Shown here one piece after another: positions 1 to 6,432 of a stretch of 63,565 bases of DNA. This stretch comes from CAINVV01 sp964506325. GTDB taxonomy: Bacteria; Bacteroidota; Bacteroidia; Bacteroidales; Prolixibacteraceae. The DNA lies in NCBI GenBank assembly GCA_964506325.1, contig CAZDLO010000010.1, forward strand, positions 1 through 63,565, written 5' to 3'. Made by a program: the position numbers and the translations under genes. Position 1 is the stretch's first letter; the number at the start of each line of letters is the position of its first letter. The notes under the pieces were generated by a model that worked only from the letters and a program-made list of their open reading frames with translations, was not told where the DNA came from and ran no database searches.

Positions 1-490
1 CACGTTTAATTTTTTCATAATATATGGTTTCATTTAAACAATTTTTATCAGCAATTTTATCAATATTAGTTTGCTTACTATGGTCTCCAAAGTTTGTAAT
101 GGTAAGTCGTTCCTTAGCGTTAAATGATTTGGGGTTATTTTTGCCAATACTTTTAAAATTAGTAGTTTTAATATCACCGTAATCCATATCAGGACATGAA
201 TTATTATTAGGTAAATTCCCAAACAAATCAAATTCAACAATTTTGCCAACTAAGCCTTTATCTTTAATTGATGTTAATTTAAATTTACTAGAATTTTCAT
301 TACAAAACTCCTTTAATTCAGGACAACTAGAGTGAATAAGTTTAATTAAGTCATCAAGAGTACATTTTCCTTTAAATTTAATAGATTGTTTAATTAAATT
401 ATTAATATAAATAGTATAGTCTTCATTTTCTTTTATTTGAGATAAAGTAAATGCATTTTCAATTATTAATATTTTTTGAGAAGTATCCAT
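1..490 (-). CDS. Sau3AI/MutH-family restriction endonuclease, 3' end beyond window
   Basis: I translated 163 codons without a stop from an ATG at 490 to the left edge, so the C terminus is missing. The MutH/Sau3AI fold signature is visible: DKGLVGKIVEFDLFG (residues 77-91) matches the family KGxxGxxxE helix, followed by CPDMDYGDIKTT (99-110) as the D-(x)n-[E/D]-x-K metal site, with Asp in place of the usual Glu, and AKERLTITNF (125-134) matching the Sau3AI KERL segment. Sau3AI cleaves GATC as a type II enzyme and MutH nicks hemimethylated GATC in mismatch repair. No cognate methyltransferase is in the window; it may lie further left. Codon use is extremely AT-rich, unlike genes right of 1270, which points to transfer or a foreign contig. 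The family call is firm; the specificity is not known. Confidence 0.82.
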   Translation of the reverse strand, partial: MDTSQKILIIENAFTLSQIKENEDYTIYINNLIKQSIKFKGKCTLDDLIKLIHSSCPELKEFCNENSSKFKLTSIKDKGLVGKIVEFDLFGNLPNNNSCPDMDYGDIKTTNFKSIGKNNPKSFNAKERLTITNFGDHSKQTNIDKIADKNCLNETIYYEKIKR

Positions 491-625
491 TAGATTATAA
501 ATATCATCAAGATTATTTAATAAGAATCAATTTTTTTACAAATAACTCGATTAATTTAAAATTAACAATTTTAATAGCAAATTAGGAAACAGTTTAAAGC
601 TATTTGCATTATAAATTATATAGAT

Positions 626-1108
626 ATGAGCAATAATATATTGACAATAGATAATAAAGAAGTATTTGATTTTTATGAGAAACATTCTCTCAATTTCGAA
701 CAAATGAATGTATTGTTTTGTAATATTTTACAGACAATAATTACCAGTACAGACAAATCATTTAATCAAAGTATGGCAGTAAAATTATTTGAAAATTTAA
801 GTGTAATTACTAACAAGGTAAATTCAATTGAAAATAGTGTTGGTAATTATCAAAAGGATGTAAGTTCTCTCTTGAATGTTAAATTCAATGATTACAGAAA
901 AGAATGTATGGCAGATTTGAAACTAATTCTTAGCTCAAATAATGTTGACCATATAACTCCTCTGATTCGTGAAACCAATGCTAATTTAATTGATAAGACA
1001 ACCTTAATTATAAATGAATTATTGCCAAAAATTACAAACTCATCCAACTTCCAATGGTCAATGAAGCGAAATGCTGGAGTGCCCTTTTTGTGCTCGAAAA
1101 TGCTATAA
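626..1108 (+). CDS. Coiled-coil-like protein of unknown function, probably truncated
   Basis: This 160-aa protein is divergent from the endonuclease gene across a 135-nt AT-rich gap. Residues about 1-140 are helical and Asn/Lys/Ile-rich (for example DFYEKHSLNFEQMNVLFCNI, 15-34) with a possible coiled coil. From memory, similar N-terminal halves occur in longer proteins of giant DNA viruses that end in a nuclease-like domain; this is unverified. After residue about 139 (SNFQ) the composition changes abruptly to a basic, Cys-containing tail ending at residue 160, and the DNA loses its extreme AT bias, so the natural C terminus seems replaced. It could be a broken gene at an element boundary or at an assembly join. 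I assign no function. Confidence 0.5.
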   Translation: MSNNILTIDNKEVFDFYEKHSLNFEQMNVLFCNILQTIITSTDKSFNQSMAVKLFENLSVITNKVNSIENSVGNYQKDVSSLLNVKFNDYRKECMADLKLILSSNNVDHITPLIRETNANLIDKTTLIINELLPKITNSSNFQWSMKRNAGVPFLCSKML

Positions 1109-1114
1109 AATGCT
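1069..1114 (+). repeat. Three direct AAATGCT repeats near the putative att site
   Basis: AAATGCT occurs at 1069-1075, 1098-1104 and 1108-1114, just inside the tRNA fragment. Short direct repeats beside an att core can be arm-type integrase binding sites. Here that is only an inference, and chance is possible. Confidence 0.3.
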
Positions 1115-1182
1115 GTGTTTTGCGATGTTACTGATTTATATGTGTTTAATAATCAATGCGATACAATTTTGCTCTTTTCACT

Positions 1183-1222
1183 GGCAGTCAAAAGGTCATC
1201 GGTTCGATTCCGATATTCTCCA
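1183..1222 (+). other. tRNA (or tmRNA) 3'-end fragment, putative att core
   Basis: A complete T arm is readable: stem ATCGG (1198-1202), loop TTCGATT (1203-1209), stem CCGAT (1210-1214), then a 7-nt acceptor strand ATTCTCC (1215-1221) and a discriminator A at 1222. The matching 5' acceptor strand GGAGAAT and a D arm are absent from the preceding 120 nt, so this is not a whole tRNA. It resembles the duplicated tRNA 3' end left when an island integrates. Identity of the parent tRNA cannot be decided. CCA is not encoded. Confidence 0.6.
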
Positions 1223-1231
1223 CTGAAAAAG

Positions 1232-1267
1232 AAAAGGGTTACTAGTACAGATACTAGTAACCCTTTT
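1232..1267. terminator. Perfect 16-bp bidirectional terminator hairpin
   Basis: The arms AAAAGGGTTACTAGTA (1232-1247) and its exact complement (1252-1267) enclose a CAGA loop, with A and T tracts at the outer ends so that it can act on both strands. It follows the tRNA fragment and overlaps the stop codon of the barrel-protein gene at 1266-1268, serving as terminator for that minus-strand gene. Confidence 0.85.
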
Positions 1268-3719
1268 ATTTTGCTGCCTCGTTGGAATCGCCGCCGGCTT
1301 TCAGGTCGTCATTCTTGATGGTTCTCCGGGCTTTCTTGATTTCACCCTTCATCTGTCCAAACCTGTAGGATACATTGATGTTGAGTTGCCTTCTCAGCGA
1401 ATAATAGATGCTGGTTTGGTTGAAATCCGGATCCTTCAGCGTTGTTTCATTTTTGTATTTCTCCTGGAAAGGACTGTTGATATTGGCTGACAATCTCAGT
1501 TTCTTGTCCAAAAGTTCATGTGAAACCCCGAAGGAGTTGAAATAATAGGCCGAAGTCTGGCCCTGGAGCATAACCTCAGGAGTAAAAATGCCGGCACTGC
1601 CGGAAACCGTACCGTTCTTCCAGGCACTGTACCTTACATTAACATAGGTCTGGCTGCTTATTCCCTCGTTTTCCAGATTCCTGTCATCATTGGAGGATAC
1701 CTTTTTGTAATATAGGTTCAGGTTCAGGTTGGTATTCAACTTTTTCCCGATCTTCAGGCTGCCGTACATGCTGGTTCCCAGTTTCCGCATCTTCCCGATA
1801 TTGTCGTATGTGCTTATTTTCACACCATTCGAATTGATGGTGGTATACCGCTCAATGGTATTGTTGGTAATGGCCCCGGAGAGGTTCATGTTTACATTGT
1901 ACTTCGCCGTAAACTTTCCATAGGAAAAGTCAAGGACATGGGAAACTTCGGCGCTCAGGTCCGGATTTCCGTAGTTGATGTTCAACGGATCAAGGTCGTT
2001 GACATAAGGGTTAAGGTACCATATTCCGGGCCTTGACAACCGCTGGGTATAGGAGAGTTTCAGGTTTTGTGCGGATTTGAGATTTTTTGAGAAGGTGATA
2101 TAAGGAACCAGGTTAAACATTCTGTTGGTGAAGGAGGTGTCGGTCAGCGATTTAAAGTAGCCGTCATTCAGCGTCCCTTCGGCCCTCAGCCCGGTTTTTA
2201 TGCTGAGTTGCTTCAGTTTGACGAGGTACCCGGCGTAAAGTCCAAAGATATGCTGGTCATAATCCAGGTTGTTGGCCTTTGAAATCTCTTCCTCCCAAAC
2301 GGCAGTAGCATCGTTGTACTGAAAAACATTTGCATCACTGTAGTTCTGCCTCAGAATATACTTGACTCCTGCCTCTAACTGGTGGATTTTTGTAATCGGA
2401 TCAAAATAATCAACCTGGAAGGTGTGCTCCCTTCCATAGGCATCATTCACCGAGCGCTGCCTGTAAGAGGGGTAATTCAAGATGCCCTCCACCGCATTTT
2501 CATTGTCGGTATTGCGCGGAGAATTGTCCAGCTTGTAGGAAACCGTAAAGGACTTGTCCGGCTTTTTGTAGGTTTTTTGGTAATCTATGTTGGCCGACAT
2601 GCTTCCAAAACCAAAACCGGAATTGGTCAGGTTCTGAAACTGCCGGGTAAGCTGGTGGTTTACATCATAATTGGATGATTCACTGAAACCTGTTCCGTCA
2701 TAATTGCCGCCATAACCAAAGAAAGAAAGACTAATAAGATTCAGGGAATCAATCTCATAACTCATTTCACCCATGGCAAAATTGGCTTTCCCCCTGAAAT
2801 CGTTGTATCCCTCACTTTTGCTGTAACGGTAATCCGTACTTACAAAATTTTCTCCGTTGGCGATCGATTCACTCCTGGGTTGAATCTGGCTGTTGTGGTT
2901 GTAGTTGACCGAAAAACCAAATTTCCTGATTTTGGATGTGAGGTACAACCCGGAACTATAGCCTCCCCTTGAATCCGTACCTGCATTAACGGTGGCCATA
3001 AACCCGTCTATTTGCTTTTTTGTGGTGATGATATTGATAATTCCACCGGCACCTTCTGCTTCATATTTCGAAGAGGGATTGGTAATTACCTCTATGTCCT
3101 TTATGGTGCTTGCAGGCATGGAACGCAATACTTCCCTGGGATTCTGGGACAACATGGTTGAATTCTTGCCATTCAGCAAAATTTTAAACCCGGAGGAGCC
3201 CTTCAGCTGGATATTGTCCTCACCATCTACAGAAACCAGCGGGACCTTGCGCAGCATATCAATGGCATTGTTGGTGGCAGATTCCGGGTCGGCCTCGATG
3301 CTGTAGATGATTTTATCCACTTCAGTCCGGACCAGAGGTCTCGTACCCACCACTGAAACTTCTCCGAGGTTCTCAGTACCGGGTTTCATAGGAATATTTC
3401 CCAAATCCTGCGTTGGATTGTTGGCATTGATTTCGAGCTCCTTTGTGACAGACTGAAATCCAATTGATTGAAAGGTAAGGCTGTAGTTCCCAACGGAATC
3501 CAGCGCAACTTTAAACGATCCGTTGACATCACTGGCGAACCTCTTAATAATCAATTTTTTAGCATTTTTTACCGTGATCGTTGAATACGGAATTCCTTCG
3601 CCGGATGAAGCATCCTTGAGCAGGCCTTTGACCGAATATTTTTCTGCCGGGGAAACAGCCAGCAGAACGTTCGATCCGAAAAGAAGCAATACAAGGATAT
3701 TCAGAAAGAAGATTTTCAT
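1266..3719 (-). CDS. TonB-dependent-receptor-like outer-membrane beta-barrel protein
   Basis: This 817-aa exported protein has a signal peptide (about 1-22, hydrophobic core ILVLLLFGSNVLLA), a carboxypeptidase-regulatory-like beta-sandwich (about 28-110, VKGLLKDASSGEGIPYSTIT), a plug domain (about 120-235, with DMLRKVPLVSVDGED and GAGGIINIIT) and a C-terminal barrel. This is the Bacteroidota outer-membrane beta-barrel family. Members import or bind ligands, but the substrate is unknown. It is shorter than a canonical SusC (about 1000 aa) and no SusD follows it, so it is probably not a SusC pair member. A weak -7-like TACATTTG lies on the minus strand at 3791-3798, about 75 nt upstream of the start. 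It stands 570 nt from the glycan cluster and may be transcribed separately. Confidence 0.85.
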   Translation of the reverse strand: MKIFFLNILVLLLFGSNVLLAVSPAEKYSVKGLLKDASSGEGIPYSTITVKNAKKLIIKRFASDVNGSFKVALDSVGNYSLTFQSIGFQSVTKELEINANNPTQDLGNIPMKPGTENLGEVSVVGTRPLVRTEVDKIIYSIEADPESATNNAIDMLRKVPLVSVDGEDNIQLKGSSGFKILLNGKNSTMLSQNPREVLRSMPASTIKDIEVITNPSSKYEAEGAGGIINIITTKKQIDGFMATVNAGTDSRGGYSSGLYLTSKIRKFGFSVNYNHNSQIQPRSESIANGENFVSTDYRYSKSEGYNDFRGKANFAMGEMSYEIDSLNLISLSFFGYGGNYDGTGFSESSNYDVNHQLTRQFQNLTNSGFGFGSMSANIDYQKTYKKPDKSFTVSYKLDNSPRNTDNENAVEGILNYPSYRQRSVNDAYGREHTFQVDYFDPITKIHQLEAGVKYILRQNYSDANVFQYNDATAVWEEEISKANNLDYDQHIFGLYAGYLVKLKQLSIKTGLRAEGTLNDGYFKSLTDTSFTNRMFNLVPYITFSKNLKSAQNLKLSYTQRLSRPGIWYLNPYVNDLDPLNINYGNPDLSAEVSHVLDFSYGKFTAKYNVNMNLSGAITNNTIERYTTINSNGVKISTYDNIGKMRKLGTSMYGSLKIGKKLNTNLNLNLYYKKVSSNDDRNLENEGISSQTYVNVRYSAWKNGTVSGSAGIFTPEVMLQGQTSAYYFNSFGVSHELLDKKLRLSANINSPFQEKYKNETTLKDPDFNQTSIYYSLRRQLNINVSYRFGQMKGEIKKARRTIKNDDLKAGGDSNEAAK

Positions 3720-4289
3720 GTTTCAGTTATTAAAAATAAAAATTTATGAAGCCGTTTTGCCTTTGTTCACACAGGTGGTCTTGGGGAGGGCAAATGTAAT
3801 TCTTTGTCAAATAGGAAGTTGTTAAAAATATCTTAATGTTTAGTTAAAATATTCGAAAAAAACAGGACGGCGGAAAATCCTTCTTTTCGAACTACGCTTA
3901 CAGTGGAGACCTTTAAGGATGGGTATAGGTTGTCAGCATTAACCTGGAAATAATGACAAATGGACCAGATTTTGCCCTCGGCTCCGGACCCAAGACCGTA
4001 TTTTCGATTGGTTTCACATTCAAAATTCAATAATGTGGCAAACCAGAATTTTTCCGCTATCCGTGGATGGAATGGCATATTCATCTCCGGTTTGAAACTC
4101 CGGATTTTAAATTTGATCACAAAACAGGATGAATGGTCCAGGTTGTCTGATTGATTAAAAAGAACGATGTATCGGATAGCACAAATCTATTCCCTTGTCC
4201 CAAAAAGTTGTCAATTTGTACTTATTCAATAAAAAATAATACTGCAATTGTTTATCAATCTAAAATATATATTATGTTATTTAAACAAT
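3720..4289. other. 570-nt gap without a convincing gene
   Basis: It contains the upstream region of the barrel-protein gene (possible -7 element TACATTTG on the minus strand, 3791-3798, no good -33 element at the expected distance). The 95-codon minus-strand reading frame at 3833-4120 has no recognisable family, signal or start-site support, and I treat it as spurious or a gene remnant. The stretch 4150-4290 is AT-rich and featureless. Confidence 0.5.
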
Positions 4290-6383
4290 CTATTCACATA
4301 CAACCAACCTCATCTGCCAGGGATCAACTTTGGCGATTACAAATCTACGGTAGGGTCCATCCTCCCCTGAAGCGCTTACTATGGACTCATGGCATTCCAT
4401 GTCATAAACGCGGATCGTTTTCTTTGCTGTTTTCAGCATCAAAACAACATCAGTCGCAGGATCAAAGGATGAATTGGTGAAAGCCAGGGCGATCCTGTCA
4501 CCCTCCGGCTCACGCATCCAAAGGTTCATTCTGTGGAAAGAAGCGATATAACCCGGCAATGTGTCCTTTGAAAGCCACCGGAAAACGGATTTCATCTGGG
4601 AACTCTTGGAAAGATTCCCCATAAAGGTCCAGGGATAGTAACCGGCCACACATATCCGTCCTCCCAGCTTGTTTTCGAAAACCCCGGTGGTGAGGGGAGA
4701 AACTTCCGTCCCCGTATAATCAACCAGGAAGGAAAGCGCCTCTGCCTTGTCATTGGTCTTGCGCAGTGTATAGCCAGGTGAGTTCCAGAAGGACTGACGG
4801 TTGTCCCGTTTACGTCCGGCAAAATTTCCGTTGAGGGTATGGCCGGTAAATTTCTCTATCCGGTCTTTCGTTTCTGACTTTACTGCGTCAAACCCGGTAA
4901 GTTCCCCAAATCCCATTGCATTCAGCTGCTCCAAGGCCGGAACATCCAGGTAGAGCCCTTTCGAAAGCAGTGCTGTTATTTGTTCCCTGGAAAGCGCGAA
5001 AACATTGTCCTTTCCAAGAACTGTTACCATGGCATGATCGTTTGAATAGCATATCGGCAACCCAATATCATAAAATTCGTGGCTAACCACGGGGTTTCCG
5101 TAGCTGGTCCAGTTCCCGCTGTCGAGGTTCCCGGTGATATAGCTGTCCTTGTTCCAGAAAGTCTGAACCCCGGAGATGGGGGAACGGCCCAGCGACCGGG
5201 CAAGGAGGTCGAAGAACGGGCGTGACTCCTGCAGCCTGGATACGAGTGGTTCATATTCATCCAAAGGTTCGTCGTACATGGAAAGTACGTTGAAAGCAGC
5301 GCCTGTGCAACCTGCAGCAATGTGTGAGCTGGCTTCAAGCACCACGCTGTTGGCCGCCTTTTTCAGCCGCTGGTAAGGAAAATTCTCAATCTCCGACTGG
5401 ATGGATACTACCCCGGCAGGCAACATGGCCACCTGCCTGCCTACATCGTGCGACTTCCCAACAAGTTCACGCGTGTTGGAGTCTTCATAGAATCCTCCCC
5501 CAGGTCGCCACATAACCGGTGCATGATTGGGCCCTGAGAGAATTTTTGCCCAGTTGTCAAAATCGTAACCTTCAAAGAACCGGTCGCCGGTCATAAAACC
5601 GAGGGTTATAGCTGGATTTATTTCATGTACTGTTTTTTCCACCAGGGTAAATAATCCTGCAATGGTATTCCTGTTGTGCTGTAGCCAGGCCTTTCTTACT
5701 GGCAGTTTGCTCTCTGTCACACCTTCGTTGAAAGCTTTCTTCAGACTTTCACGTGTAAACTTCGTCCCCGACTCCTTCTCAAAAATACCCAGGCAATTGT
5801 CACAAAAACAACCGTGGCCAATGGGCATGTGACCAAAGCGAATATCGTCGTCAATCCAGATATAATCAGGGTTGGCATTGGCAGTAAACTGATAAATGTC
5901 CCTTATGTATTGCTTCATGTTTTCATCATTCGGGCAATAAGACCCGTTGCATACAGCCCCGTCGATGTTGGTCATGAAAGTATAGTTACCCTGCAGCGAG
6001 TTGTCCAGGTTTTCGTTGTGATGACCAATGGAAGATAAGATATTGATACCCGTCCTGTATCCCCGTTTCCTGGCTTCCTCCATCCTCACCTTTAAAATTC
6101 CTGCCCTTCGTTTGAATTCCTGCAGGGGAATCGGGGGATGTGTTTCCGAGGTAAAAAAGGTGATCTCATCCGTTACGCCCTTGTGCCTGTCGAACAGGTC
6201 AAATAGTTCATTGCAACGTGTTTCTGAAATCCAGACTGGGACTCCGACACGGAAAGAGACGGATGCCTTTTCCGGCACCTTTGCAGAGGTATTCACCACC
6301 GCCACCGGATTCTCCTGTTTTACAGTCCCCGTGTTACAACTCAAAACGAAAGCTGCCAATACAAAAACAATTACCTTTTCCAT
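4290..6383 (-). CDS. TIM-barrel-like surface or periplasmic lipoprotein, probable glycoside hydrolase-related
   Basis: The start is set at the ATG at 6383 (MEKVIVFVLAAFVLSC...), preceded by AGGAGTT 7 nt upstream. It gives a 697-aa lipoprotein with lipobox VLSC, so Cys16 is the lipidated residue. An in-frame ATG 21 nt upstream lies inside the heptamer repeat and would spoil the signal peptide. The body has an acidic YIWIDDDIR segment and a CFCDNC pair resembling a metal or structural cysteine cluster, typical of uncharacterised alpha/beta-barrel proteins related to beta-galactosidase/fucosidase barrels. It is last in the minus-strand glycan cluster, 49 nt after the DUF5703 gene. The enzymatic activity is inferred from fold-like features and context only. 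Confidence 0.6.
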   Translation of the reverse strand: MEKVIVFVLAAFVLSCNTGTVKQENPVAVVNTSAKVPEKASVSFRVGVPVWISETRCNELFDLFDRHKGVTDEITFFTSETHPPIPLQEFKRRAGILKVRMEEARKRGYRTGINILSSIGHHNENLDNSLQGNYTFMTNIDGAVCNGSYCPNDENMKQYIRDIYQFTANANPDYIWIDDDIRFGHMPIGHGCFCDNCLGIFEKESGTKFTRESLKKAFNEGVTESKLPVRKAWLQHNRNTIAGLFTLVEKTVHEINPAITLGFMTGDRFFEGYDFDNWAKILSGPNHAPVMWRPGGGFYEDSNTRELVGKSHDVGRQVAMLPAGVVSIQSEIENFPYQRLKKAANSVVLEASSHIAAGCTGAAFNVLSMYDEPLDEYEPLVSRLQESRPFFDLLARSLGRSPISGVQTFWNKDSYITGNLDSGNWTSYGNPVVSHEFYDIGLPICYSNDHAMVTVLGKDNVFALSREQITALLSKGLYLDVPALEQLNAMGFGELTGFDAVKSETKDRIEKFTGHTLNGNFAGRKRDNRQSFWNSPGYTLRKTNDKAEALSFLVDYTGTEVSPLTTGVFENKLGGRICVAGYYPWTFMGNLSKSSQMKSVFRWLSKDTLPGYIASFHRMNLWMREPEGDRIALAFTNSSFDPATDVVLMLKTAKKTIRVYDMECHESIVSASGEDGPYRRFVIAKVDPWQMRLVVCE

Positions 6384-6432
6384 AACTCCTAATTCATAAT
6401 TCATAACTCATAACTCATAATTCATAACTCCT
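6384..6432 (-). repeat. Seven-unit heptamer array filling the intergenic gap
   Basis: Read on the minus strand the 49 nt are AGGAGTT, ATGAATT, ATGAGTT twice, ATGAATT twice, AGGAGTT. The array runs exactly from the stop codon of the upstream gene (6433) to the start codon of the downstream one (6383). Both end units are Shine-Dalgarno-like and every inner unit contains an ATG. The first ATG opens a five-codon frame (MNYEL, stop). Confidence 0.95.

Larger units (their letters stand above)
1..1222. mobile_element. AT-rich foreign segment ending at a tRNA 3' end
   Basis: Positions 1 to about 1045 are dominated by A/T codons and contain a restriction-type gene. After about 1045 composition shifts, and at 1183-1222 there is an isolated 3' half of a tRNA, a classic attachment site for tyrosine-recombinase islands. 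No integrase is visible, so the element, if real, extends left. A chimeric contig is an equally serious explanation. Confidence 0.35.

Noticed and set aside
34..249. 71-codon minus-strand frame
   Set aside because: It is out of frame within the open Sau3AI/MutH-like gene, which carries the recognisable motifs.
1115..1318. 67-codon plus-strand frame
   Set aside because: It runs through the tRNA fragment and the terminator hairpin, so it is not a gene.
3833..4120. 95-codon minus-strand frame between the barrel-protein gene and the lipoprotein gene
   Set aside because: No signal, family motif or start-site support; composition looks like non-coding sequence.
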